DNA of 38,107 nt from Spongiibacteraceae bacterium (GTDB lineage: Bacteria; Pseudomonadota; Gammaproteobacteria; Pseudomonadales; Dasaniaceae). This document shows positions 8,482 to 16,269 of the stretch, piece by piece; the stretch's first letter is position 1; the number at the start of each line of letters is the position of its first letter. The notes beneath the pieces were generated by a model. That model saw only the letters and a list, made by a program, of their open reading frames with translations. It did not search any database and was not told where the DNA came from. The stretch is taken from positions 1 to 38,107 of the forward strand of contig JAUXHA010000012.1 in NCBI GenBank assembly GCA_030621845.1. The letters run 5' to 3'. A program made the position numbers and the translations under genes.

Positions 8482-9510
8482 ATGCTTGTTCTGGGGATTG
8501 AGACATCTTGTGATGAAACCGGTATCGCTATTTATGATAGCGGCAGGGGCTTGTTGGCGGAAACATTGTACAGTCAGGTGGAGTTACATGCGGAATACGG
8601 TGGTGTGGTGCCGGAACTGGCCTCGCGTGACCATATTCGTAAAACCCTGCCGCTGATCGAGCAGGTACTAGCTGAGGCGGGCTGTGGCCGTGGTGATTTG
8701 GATGCGGTGGCCTATACGGCGGGGCCTGGCTTGATCGGGGCGTTGATGGTGGGGGCGATGATCGGGCGATCGCTGGCCTATGCGCTGGGCATTCCCGCCA
8801 TCGGTGTTCATCATATGGAAGGGCATTTGCTGGCACCCATGTTGGAGGAGAATCCGCCGGTTTTTCCCTTTATTGCGCTGTTGGTCTCTGGCGGCCATAC
8901 CCAGTTGATTCGGGTAGAGGGGGTGGGTCAGTATCGTTTATTGGGTGAGTCCCTGGATGATGCCGCCGGTGAAGCTTTTGACAAGGCGGCAAAAATGCTT
9001 GGTATGAGCTATCCGGGGGGGCCTTTGATTGCCGCCCTGGCTGAGCAGGGCGAGCGGGGGCGGTTTGTGTTCCCGCGACCGATGACCAATCGACCGGGGC
9101 TGGATTTTAGCTTTAGTGGTTTGAAAACCTTCACCCTGAACACTTGCAGTGAGCATCGCGATGCGCAGGGGCTGATTGCCGAGCAGACCCGGGCGGACAT
9201 TGCTTGTGCTTTTGAGGAGGCGGTGGTGGATACGCTGGTGATCAAATGCCGTCGCGCACTTAAGCAGGAATCCCTGCAACGGCTGGTCATTGCCGGCGGG
9301 GTCAGTGCCAATAAACGGCTGCGGGAAAAATTACCCGAGGCTTTGGCAAAACAACGGGCACAGGTATTTTATGCCCGCCCGGCGTTTTGTACCGATAACG
9401 GAGCGATGATTGCCTACGCCGGCTGCCAGCGCCTGGTGGCGGGGCAGGGTGATGGTCTCGGTGTCACCGCGAGGCCACGCTGGCCAATGGAACAGCTGCC
9501 TGCTGTATAG
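8482..9510 (+). CDS. tsaD: tRNA N6-adenosine threonylcarbamoyltransferase
   Basis: TsaD, with TsaB and TsaE, transfers the threonylcarbamoyl group to A37 of ANN-decoding tRNAs. The 342-residue protein has the ASKHA fold opening [13 protein letters not shown]. Metal ligands H111 and H115 are in HHMEGH, with the third ligand D305 in [23 protein letters not shown] is the nucleotide loop. GAGG stands before the ATG. It heads a plus-strand run tsaD-folB-folK, divergent from rpsU as in Pseudomonas. The acyltransferase gene plsY that often sits between tsaD and folB is missing here. Confidence 0.97.
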   Translation: MLVLGIETSCDETGIAIYDSGRGLLAETLYSQVELHAEYGGVVPELASRDHIRKTLPLIEQVLAEAGCGRGDLDAVAYTAGPGLIGALMVGAMIGRSLAYALGIPAIGVHHMEGHLLAPMLEENPPVFPFIALLVSGGHTQLIRVEGVGQYRLLGESLDDAAGEAFDKAAKMLGMSYPGGPLIAALAEQGERGRFVFPRPMTNRPGLDFSFSGLKTFTLNTCSEHRDAQGLIAEQTRADIACAFEEAVVDTLVIKCRRALKQESLQRLVIAGGVSANKRLREKLPEALAKQRAQVFYARPAFCTDNGAMIAYAGCQRLVAGQGDGLGVTARPRWPMEQLPAV

Positions 9511-9545
9511 GGCAGTTGACCTGATTAACTAGTTGGAAGGTAATG

Positions 9546-9902
9546 ATGGATATTGTTTACATTCGAGATTTGAGAATAGAGACAGTGATTGGTATCTACG
9601 ATTGGGAGCGGGAGATTAAGCAAACCGTCAGCCTTGATCTGGAAATGGCGCACGATATTCGCCTGGCAGCAGCCTCAGATAATATCGAGGATACGCTGAA
9701 TTACAAAGCGGTGGCCAAGCGGCTGATTGCCTTTATTGGTGACAGCGAATTTCAGCTGGTTGAAACCATGGCGGAGCAATGTGCGGCGATCGTCAGGGAG
9801 GAATTTAAGGTACCGTGGTTGAAGTTGCGATTGAGTAAGCCGGGAGCGGTGCGTGGGTCCCGGGATGTGGGGGTGATTATTGAGCGTGGGATGAAGCAGT
9901 AA
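9546..9902 (+). CDS. folB: Dihydroneopterin aldolase
   Basis: FolB cleaves 7,8-dihydroneopterin to 6-hydroxymethyl-dihydropterin and glycolaldehyde in folate synthesis. The sequence DIVYIRDLRIETVIGIYDWE at the start and the C-terminal KPGAVRGSRDVGVIIERG are typical. Two ATGs are adjacent. The second (9546) is chosen because GGAAGG (9535-9540) is 5 bases from it but only 2 from the first (9543), and because MDIV is the usual FolB start. The product is 118 residues. Its stop overlaps the folK start (TAATG), so the two are translationally coupled and catalyse consecutive steps. Confidence 0.95.
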   Translation: MDIVYIRDLRIETVIGIYDWEREIKQTVSLDLEMAHDIRLAAASDNIEDTLNYKAVAKRLIAFIGDSEFQLVETMAEQCAAIVREEFKVPWLKLRLSKPGAVRGSRDVGVIIERGMKQ

Positions 9903-10417
9903 TGGCCCGGGTGTATGTCAGCATCGGCAGCAATATCAATCGTTATCGGCACATTGCCGCGTCTCTGGATGCCTTGCAAGCGGAATGTGGCCAGTTAGTG
10001 ATTTCGCGGGTTTACCAAAGTGAGTCGGTTGGTTTTGAGGGTGATGATTTTTTAAATCTTGTGGTGGGTTTCGACAGCGATAAGCCGGTTGACGCGCTAT
10101 CGTCATGGTTGCGCAGCGTCGAGGACAATAACGGTCGCCGCCGCGATGGCCCCAAGTTCAGTTCGCGTACTTTGGATATTGATATTCTTAGCTACGATGA
10201 GCTGGTGGGTGATATCGATGGAGTGATGTTGCCCAGGGATGAAATTGAACACAATGCTTTTGTACTGCGGCCGCTGACTGATATCGCCCCGCAGCGATGC
10301 CATCCACGATTAGGGCGCAGCTACCAGTCGATGTGGAATGACTACGATAAATCGCAACAAAAACTCTGGCCGGTAAGGTTTAACTGGAATGGACGGGAAA
10401 TTTCAACGGCGGATTAA
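9902..10417 (+). CDS. folK: 2-amino-4-hydroxy-6-hydroxymethyldihydropteridine pyrophosphokinase
   Basis: FolK (HPPK) moves pyrophosphate from ATP to the FolB product, activating it for dihydropteroate synthase. The 171-residue protein has the N-terminal VYVSIGSNIN motif and the signature RDGPKFSSRTLDIDIL at about residues 80-95, holding the Mg-binding DxD pair. It is a little longer than the E. coli enzyme (159). The ATG shares one base with the folB stop. The 3' end faces the pteridine reductase gene across 66 bp with no clear terminator. Confidence 0.94.
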   Translation: MARVYVSIGSNINRYRHIAASLDALQAECGQLVISRVYQSESVGFEGDDFLNLVVGFDSDKPVDALSSWLRSVEDNNGRRRDGPKFSSRTLDIDILSYDELVGDIDGVMLPRDEIEHNAFVLRPLTDIAPQRCHPRLGRSYQSMWNDYDKSQQKLWPVRFNWNGREISTAD

Positions 10418-10483
10418 GATCAGCAGTGCTCGGCGTTTTTTAAGCTTGTTCCGGCGGCAGCCCAAAAATCAATCGCAGTTGAA

Positions 10484-11236
10484 TTAACGACTGACGCTGC
10501 GGCCACCATCCACGGCGATAATCTGCCCGCTGATGTAAGGGGCATTGCAGACCAGGAATTTCACCGTTTTGGCTATATCTTCGGGCTCACCGGTTTTCGC
10601 CAGCGGTATTTGTTTGAGAATATCCTGTTTCACCTGTTGATCAATTTCGGCAGCATTTTCTGGCCAAAGAATCGCGCCGGGAGCAACGCCGTTAACCCTG
10701 ATCTCAGGTCCCAATTCCCTGGCCAATGATTTACACATCATCGCGGCTCCCGCTTTGGCAATACAGTAAATGCTGTGATTTTCAAGCGGTGCCTCGGCGT
10801 GAATGTCGATGAGGTTGGTGATGCTGCCGCGGTTTTTTTTCAGGGCGGGGATTAATGCCTGGCTGAGGAAAAAAGCGCCTTTGAGATTACTGTCGATCAG
10901 CTCATTCCAGTCTGTTTCATCGCAGTGATTAATGTCTGTGGGATAAAAGGCTGAGGCATTGTTAACCAGCGCGTCCAGCCTGCCCCAGTGGTTTACGCTG
11001 TCGGCGGCTAATTGTGTGATGTCCTGCTGCAGGGACAGGTTTGCCTGGAGACAGTGGGCTGAATGAGGGCGTAATTGATTGAGTTGTTCGACCAGTGCCA
11101 GCGCGGCGTTAGCCGAGCTTCGGTAATGCAATAGAATATTGAAGCCGCTGTGATGCAATTCGGTAGCAATGCATTTTCCAATTCGCTGTGCGGCACCGGT
11201 GACCAGCGCTACTTTATGCTCGGTTAGGCTATTCAT
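10484..11236 (-). CDS. Pteridine reductase (PTR1/FolM-like short-chain dehydrogenase)
   Basis: A 250-residue short-chain dehydrogenase with the nucleotide loop TGAAQRIG (13-20), the NADPH-type HYRSS (37-41), VNNAS (91-95) and PG at 186-187. The catalytic set reads D144-Y157-K161 instead of the usual Ser-Tyr-Lys. The 13-residue Asp-to-Tyr spacing is that of Leishmania pteridine reductase PTR1, and the [17 protein letters not shown] stretch is also PTR1-like. Reduction of dihydropterins or dihydrobiopterin with NADPH is inferred. It overlaps cca by ATGA and so is the last gene of the lptD operon. It lies convergent to folB-folK, which supports a pterin role. Fatty-acid or other SDR activity is the alternative. 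Confidence 0.85.
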   Translation of the reverse strand: MNSLTEHKVALVTGAAQRIGKCIATELHHSGFNILLHYRSSANAALALVEQLNQLRPHSAHCLQANLSLQQDITQLAADSVNHWGRLDALVNNASAFYPTDINHCDETDWNELIDSNLKGAFFLSQALIPALKKNRGSITNLIDIHAEAPLENHSIYCIAKAGAAMMCKSLARELGPEIRVNGVAPGAILWPENAAEIDQQVKQDILKQIPLAKTGEPEDIAKTVKFLVCNAPYISGQIIAVDGGRSVSR

Positions 11237-12312
11237 TGATTTTCCAGTTTTGCTATCGCGGCGACACGGTGTTGGCGAATTGCTTCAGCAATTTTCTTGC
11301 CGCTGAACTGTGCTGCCAGTGGTTTTATGTCAATTGATTTGGCGCTGACCAGTGCCGCGTTCAACTGGCGTACAGTGGCGTTATTATGAAAGAGAATTTT
11401 GCAGCCCTGGAGAAAGTCATCGAAGCGTTCAGGGCGCCGAAAAGCATCCACTGATTCCAGAATTACAAGCTGTTGTTCTGCTGACAGTGAATCCTTATTG
11501 GTATTGCTGCCGTATTGATTGAGCAGGCAGGCGAGCTCGCGGTAACTTCCGGGTACCCTGATGACAGTGCATAGCCCGCGGCATTGCTCGGCGTCCAGCG
11601 CAGCCAGCATGCAGGAAAAAACTATGCGGCTATTGCTGGATTGTTGGCGCGCGGTGCGCAGGTTTTCGATGGCGGCCTGGTTAATGTCGGGAAGCAGTTG
11701 TGCCAGGGCATCACAGTGTTGCAGAGTAAGGAAGAAGGCCTCAGGATTTTTTTCAGTTAAGGCTCGTTGCATTTCCTTCCAGATTCTTTCCGCCGGTAGG
11801 GTTTTCAGTTCACCGCTGCGAGTGATGGCCTGCATCAATAATAGCGTTTCTTCAGCCACCTTAAAACCAAGGTGTTGATAGCGGGCAGCAAAGCGAGCGA
11901 CCCGTAGCACGCGTAGCGGGTCTTCGCTGAATGCGGAGGAGACGTGGCGCAGTAGTTTGTTGTCGAGGTCTGCGCGACCGTGATAGGGGTCGATAAGTTG
12001 ACCCTGGTCGCCTTCGGCGATGGCGTTGATGGTCAGGTCACGTCGTTTTAAATCTTCCTCGAGGGTGACCTCGGGGCTGCTGTAACATTCGAAACCAGTG
12101 TAACCCTGACCGACTTTACGTTCGGTACGGGCCAGGGCATATTCTTCTTTGCTGTCCGGGTGAAGAAAGACCGGAAAATCTTTACCGACAGCCTGGTAAC
12201 CCAGTGCCAGCAGTTGATCAGGGCTGCCACCCACAACAACCCAGTCTTTCTCTGTATAGGGAAAGTTCAGCAGTTTATCTCTGACGGCACCGCCGACCAG
12301 GTAGATTTTCAT
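11233..12312 (-). CDS. cca: tRNA CCA-adding enzyme, form without HD phosphohydrolase motif
   Basis: This class II nucleotidyltransferase adds or repairs the 3'-CCA of tRNAs. The start [15 protein letters not shown], the [11 protein letters not shown] loop, the [11 protein letters not shown] motif and [16 protein letters not shown] are conserved. Two oddities are visible. The catalytic DxD is ExD (E21, D23). The protein is 359 residues against about 410 in E. coli, and the C-terminal part lacks the HDxGKG and downstream histidines of the HD phosphohydrolase domain, although flanking helices ([13 protein letters not shown] and [11 protein letters not shown]) remain. So the enzyme should add CCA but not have the 2',3'-cyclic phosphodiesterase activity. 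It follows apaH by 37 bp and overlaps the pteridine reductase by ATGA. Confidence 0.95.
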   Translation of the reverse strand: MKIYLVGGAVRDKLLNFPYTEKDWVVVGGSPDQLLALGYQAVGKDFPVFLHPDSKEEYALARTERKVGQGYTGFECYSSPEVTLEEDLKRRDLTINAIAEGDQGQLIDPYHGRADLDNKLLRHVSSAFSEDPLRVLRVARFAARYQHLGFKVAEETLLLMQAITRSGELKTLPAERIWKEMQRALTEKNPEAFFLTLQHCDALAQLLPDINQAAIENLRTARQQSSNSRIVFSCMLAALDAEQCRGLCTVIRVPGSYRELACLLNQYGSNTNKDSLSAEQQLVILESVDAFRRPERFDDFLQGCKILFHNNATVRQLNAALVSAKSIDIKPLAAQFSGKKIAEAIRQHRVAAIAKLENQ

Positions 12313-12349
12313 AGGTTGTTAATTCCGCTTGCTGTGCAGGAGTCTGCTG

Positions 12350-13186
12350 TTACTTATAAGTGTACAGACGCTTGTCGTCAAGATTCATCATTGTCAGTGG
12401 GCCGCCCCAGACGCAGCCGGTATCGAGGGCATAAATATTTTTCGCCCTGGCTTTGCCTTGCAGGGATGCCCAGTGGCCAAAGATAATTTGCTGATCTTTC
12501 ATTTTTCTCTGCGGATGAGTGAACCAGGGAGCGAAGTGTGGATCGCTGCTGGTATCCAGCTTGTTGAGCAGATCCAGTTTGCCTTCAGCGCTGCAGAAAC
12601 GCATACGGGTAAAATAATTGGTAATCAGGCGATAGCGATTCCAGCCCAGCAGGGAGTCATCCCAGTGGTCGGGTTGGTTGCCGTACATATTGGCAAGCAA
12701 TTCAGTGAAGCGATCGCTGCGCAGCAGGGTTTCTACTTCCCCTGCCATGGCGCGAGCCTGTTGAAGATCCCACTGCGGGGGGATGCCCGCGTGAACCATA
12801 CTGTAATCTCCACTCGGGTCGGTATAGAGCAGCGGTTGATGACGCAACCAGTGTACAGTGTCGGCCAAATCCTCGGTCGCTAACAGATCGCTAAAGCTGT
12901 CATTTTTATTGATTTTTTTAACGCCACAGGCAACTGCAAGAAAATGTAAATCATGATTTCCGAGGACAATGCGCGTGCAGTCGCCGAGGTTTTTAAGCAG
13001 ACGCAAGGTGCCGAGTGAGTCGGGGCCGCGGTTGATTAGGTCGCCGACCAACCATAGCTGGTCAGTGCGTGGGTTAAAGTGCACTTGCTCGAGTAGTGCC
13101 TGTAAGGGTTCAAGGCAACCCTGCAAGTCGCCGACGGCGTAGCGGGTCACAGTGACAGCGCCCGGGCTGTGGCGCTCATGGCTCAT
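12350..13186 (-). CDS. apaH: Symmetrical bis(5'-nucleosyl)-tetraphosphatase (Ap4A hydrolase)
   Basis: ApaH splits Ap4A into two ADP and thereby sets Ap4A levels and NpnN capping of RNA. It is a metallophosphoesterase with motifs GDLQG, GDLINRGPDS and LGNHDLHF, matching ApaH of pseudomonads in having GDLQG for GDxHG. The ATG at 13186 is preferred; it gives 278 residues (E. coli 280) and an 11-base overlap with rsmA. The reading frame is open further upstream to a TTG at 13225, but that would add residues unlike ApaH. No good ribosome site is seen, so coupling to rsmA is likely. The usual apaG between rsmA and apaH is absent. Confidence 0.95.
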   Translation of the reverse strand: MSHERHSPGAVTVTRYAVGDLQGCLEPLQALLEQVHFNPRTDQLWLVGDLINRGPDSLGTLRLLKNLGDCTRIVLGNHDLHFLAVACGVKKINKNDSFSDLLATEDLADTVHWLRHQPLLYTDPSGDYSMVHAGIPPQWDLQQARAMAGEVETLLRSDRFTELLANMYGNQPDHWDDSLLGWNRYRLITNYFTRMRFCSAEGKLDLLNKLDTSSDPHFAPWFTHPQRKMKDQQIIFGHWASLQGKARAKNIYALDTGCVWGGPLTMMNLDDKRLYTYK

Positions 13187-13991
13187 CCTTTTTTGTGGCA
13201 TCGATATGATTGCTGATGTCGACAAATTGCTCCAGGCTCAATGTTTCCGGGCGTTTGCCCAGGTCAATGTCCAGCGTTTCCATTGCTTGCTTTGAAATAA
13301 ACTCTTTCAGCGAATTGCGCAAGGTTTTTCGGCGCTGGTTAAAGGCGGCGCGCAGCAGCGATTGTAAAGTGCTCACATTGTTAGCCGGGTGGGCTATTTT
13401 TTGGTGTGGCGTGAGCCTGACAATGGCTGAGGTGACTTTGGGGCGAGGATTAAATGCCTCGGGGGGTACTTCAAATAAAGACTCAACCTGGCAATAGTAC
13501 TGGGTCATAATGCTGAGACGGCCGTAGGTTTTATTGCCGGGTGGTGCGGCGAGGCGATTGACGACTTCCAGTTGCAGCATGAAATGCATGTCCTGAATTA
13601 ACCCCGGGGTGGACTGTTGCTGGCTGAGTAAATGAAAAATCAGTGGCGTGGAAATATTATAGGGCAGGTTGCCAATGATACGCAGTTGGCCGCTTCCCTG
13701 GTGCAGCTTGCCAAAATCAAAGCGCAGGGCATCGGCCTGGTGAAGGGTAAAGTTGGGTTGATCGCTGAACCGCTGCTGCAATATCGATACTAAATCCCGG
13801 TCCAGTTCGATCGCGTTCAGGGGCGCTCCGCTAGCCAGCAACGCGCTGGTGATCGCTCCCTGCCCGGGGCCAATTTCTACCAGGTTCTGGCTGGCTTTGG
13901 CATTCACGGCGCGAATAATGTTATCGATAATACCCTGGTCGTGAAGGAAGTTTTGACCAAATCTTTTACGGGCGCGATGCGAATCTGCCAT
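13176..13991 (-). CDS. rsmA: 16S rRNA (adenine1518-N6/adenine1519-N6)-dimethyltransferase
   Basis: RsmA (KsgA) dimethylates two adjacent adenosines in helix 45 of 16S rRNA late in small-subunit assembly. The N-terminus RKRFGQNFLHD, the SAM motif VEIGPGQGAIT (38-48) and the catalytic NLPYNIST are all present, with the C-terminal helical domain (FNQRRKTLRNSL). Length 271 (E. coli 273). The ATG shares one base with the pdxA stop (TAATG). Loss of this gene gives kasugamycin resistance in other bacteria. Confidence 0.97.
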   Translation of the reverse strand: MADSHRARKRFGQNFLHDQGIIDNIIRAVNAKASQNLVEIGPGQGAITSALLASGAPLNAIELDRDLVSILQQRFSDQPNFTLHQADALRFDFGKLHQGSGQLRIIGNLPYNISTPLIFHLLSQQQSTPGLIQDMHFMLQLEVVNRLAAPPGNKTYGRLSIMTQYYCQVESLFEVPPEAFNPRPKVTSAIVRLTPHQKIAHPANNVSTLQSLLRAAFNQRRKTLRNSLKEFISKQAMETLDIDLGKRPETLSLEQFVDISNHIDATKKDEP

Positions 13992-14980
13992 TAGCGACTC
14001 TTTTTGTTATGGGCCAGGGTAATGGCGTAGTCCAGTGCGGTTTGCAGGCTGCCGAGGTCAGCCCGGCCAGTGCCGGCTAAATCGAGGGCGGTGCCGTGAT
14101 CGACCGAGGTGCGGATGATAGGTAAGCCAAGGGTGATATTGACGGCGCGGCCAAAGCCCTTGTATTTCAGTGCCGGCAAGCCCTGGTCATGGTACATGGC
14201 AAGCACGGCGTCACACTGGGCTAACTGTTTTTCAGTGAACGCGGTGTCGGCGGGTAGTGGGCCGCTTATGTTCATGCCTTGCCGCCGCAGTCGCTCCAGG
14301 CAGGGGATGATGGTGTCGATTTCTTCGCGGCCCATATGACCGGATTCGCCGGCGTGGGGGTTGAGGCCTAATACGGTGATTCTCGGTTCGGCGATACCAA
14401 AGTGTTTTTTCAGGTCCTTATCGAGAATCTGGATGACGCGGTGCAGGTGATGTTCGGTAATGTGCTCGGGAACCTCGCGCAGGGGCAGGTGAGTGGTGAC
14501 CAGTGCCACGCGCAGGCCCTCGGTCGCCAGCATCATCACCACCTGGTCGGTGTTGGTGGTTTCTGCGAGGAATTCAGTATGGCCGCTGAAGGTAAACCCG
14601 GCATCATTGATCACACTTTTTTGTACTGGCGCGGTGACCATGGCGTCGAACTCGCCAACTACACAGCCCGCTGTGGCTGTGGCCAGGGTGTCGAGCACAT
14701 AGGCGGCATTGGCGGTATTTAATTCACCGGCCTGGCAGGGGCCGAGCAGGGGTTTGGCGACGAAGGCCAGCTCCCCTGGTGCTGAAGGTGATGCCGCTTG
14801 CCCGGAGTGGAAACTGCGTAAGCGCAATGGCAGACCCAGTAACTTTGCGCGCTCTTCCAGCATTACCGGGTCGGCGATGGCGATAAGTTCAACGGCGTGA
14901 GTTTGTTGTGCGAGTTGAATTACCAGGTCCGGGCCGATACCGGCAGGTTCTCCTGGCGTCAGTGCGATGCGCAAGGTCAT
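13991..14980 (-). CDS. pdxA: 4-hydroxythreonine-4-phosphate dehydrogenase
   Basis: PdxA oxidises 4-phosphohydroxy-L-threonine in the DXP-dependent route to pyridoxal phosphate. The 329-residue protein opens [16 protein letters not shown] and carries the metal-binding histidines in [22 protein letters not shown] and [12 protein letters not shown]. It starts by a one-base TAATG overlap with surA and ends by the same device on rsmA, so translation is coupled through the operon. PLP made by this route serves CysK and other enzymes; no direct link is implied. Confidence 0.97.
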   Translation of the reverse strand: MTLRIALTPGEPAGIGPDLVIQLAQQTHAVELIAIADPVMLEERAKLLGLPLRLRSFHSGQAASPSAPGELAFVAKPLLGPCQAGELNTANAAYVLDTLATATAGCVVGEFDAMVTAPVQKSVINDAGFTFSGHTEFLAETTNTDQVVMMLATEGLRVALVTTHLPLREVPEHITEHHLHRVIQILDKDLKKHFGIAEPRITVLGLNPHAGESGHMGREEIDTIIPCLERLRRQGMNISGPLPADTAFTEKQLAQCDAVLAMYHDQGLPALKYKGFGRAVNITLGLPIIRTSVDHGTALDLAGTGRADLGSLQTALDYAITLAHNKKSR

Positions 14981-16269
14981 TATTTATAATCCACGTAGGC
15001 TTCATCGCGAATTTTTTGCAGCCAGGCTTGCAGCTCATCGTCGTACTTACGCTTATGAATATAATTCCTGGCCATTCGTTTGCGCAGATCCTGGGTGACA
15101 TCTTTTACCCGGCGGTCTTCAATGAGCACGATGTGCCAGCCGTACTGGCTGCGAAAAGCCACGCTGATGTCACCAATGGGAGTGTCGTCCATGGCTTTTT
15201 GGAAGGCGGGAACAAACTGCCCCGGGCTGGACCAGCCCAGTTCGCCACCCTCTACCGCTGAGCCAATGTCTTCGGAATATCCTCGCGCCAGCTCTTCAAA
15301 ATTATTTTTTTCAATTGCCTGTTGGCGCAGCTTATTGATTTCTTTTTCGGTAGCGGCTTCATCGCGAATGGCTGATGCTTTTAATAGAATGTGCCGGGCT
15401 TTGGTTTGGTTGATGGTCTCTCCATCGCCGCGTTTATCCACCATCTTGATCAGGTGAAAGCCACTGGGGCTTTGAATAGGCGGTGCCGTTTCGCCCTTGG
15501 CCAGGCCGGGGGCAACACTCGCCAGCAAAGAGGGCAGTTCATTGCTGCTACGCCAACCGAGGTCGGAGGTATGGATAGAGAATGGCCCGGTGCTGCGCAC
15601 TACATCCTGATAACTTTTTCCCTGTTCAATTTCCAGGTAGAGTTCCTGGGAGAATGCCCTGGCGGCCTCAATCTGGTCAAATTCGGCGTTGCCGGGGACG
15701 GTTATCAGGGCGTGCATGATGCGGTATTGGGCGGCGGTCAGTGTTTTTCCGTCCTCGCTGTCGAGGAAATTGGCTATTTCCTGGTCGGTAATGTGTACGC
15801 GCTGGTTAACATTGCCCTGTTGAACGCGCTGAATAATCATTTCGCGGCGTATTTGTTCACGGGTGGTGAGATAGGATAAACCGTCTTTTTCCAGCGCTTC
15901 CTTGAATTGGGCCAGGTTCATACGATTTTGTTCGGCAATGCGAAGCAGGGATTCGTTCAGCTGTGCATCGCTGATGCGAACGCCATAGCGGTAGGCCATT
16001 TGCAGCTGGATGTTTTCCAGGATTAACTGGTCAAACATTTCTTTCTGGATGGTTTCCAGTGGCGGGGCCTTATCTTTCTGGTTATTTTTTTCCAGATTTA
16101 TCATCACCGCATTCATGCGTTCATCGAGTTCGCTTTGCAGGATGACGTCATCGTCGACAATCGCGATAACCTGGTCGAGTAGCTGGACGCTGGCCTGGCT
16201 GAGGGCAGTGCCGAGTAGCAGTAATAGTGCCGGCAGGGTGTTTGTCACCCGTTTAACGAGTTTCTTCAT
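14980..16269 (-). CDS. surA: Periplasmic chaperone / peptidyl-prolyl isomerase SurA
   Basis: SurA escorts unfolded outer-membrane proteins, LptD among them, through the periplasm to the BAM complex. The start chosen is the ATG at 16269, giving 429 residues with a signal peptide (MKKLVKRV, hydrophobic LPALLLLLG, cleavage after SQA). The open frame runs on to a TTG at 16323 inside lptD, which would bury the signal peptide. The N-terminal chaperone domain ([20 protein letters not shown]) is followed by two parvulin domains, the second marked by [10 protein letters not shown] and [15 protein letters not shown]. The start overlaps the lptD end by 17 bases. Confidence 0.97.
   Translation of the reverse strand: MKKLVKRVTNTLPALLLLLGTALSQASVQLLDQVIAIVDDDVILQSELDERMNAVMINLEKNNQKDKAPPLETIQKEMFDQLILENIQLQMAYRYGVRISDAQLNESLLRIAEQNRMNLAQFKEALEKDGLSYLTTREQIRREMIIQRVQQGNVNQRVHITDQEIANFLDSEDGKTLTAAQYRIMHALITVPGNAEFDQIEAARAFSQELYLEIEQGKSYQDVVRSTGPFSIHTSDLGWRSSNELPSLLASVAPGLAKGETAPPIQSPSGFHLIKMVDKRGDGETINQTKARHILLKASAIRDEAATEKEINKLRQQAIEKNNFEELARGYSEDIGSAVEGGELGWSSPGQFVPAFQKAMDDTPIGDISVAFRSQYGWHIVLIEDRRVKDVTQDLRKRMARNYIHKRKYDDELQAWLQKIRDEAYVDYK

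Noticed and set aside
12329-12883. 184-residue open frame opposite apaH
   Set aside because: Antisense shadow of a conserved enzyme; no ribosome site or domain.
13187-13225. Upstream extension of apaH to a TTG start
   Set aside because: It adds residues unlike ApaH and increases overlap with rsmA; the ATG at 13186 gives the family length.
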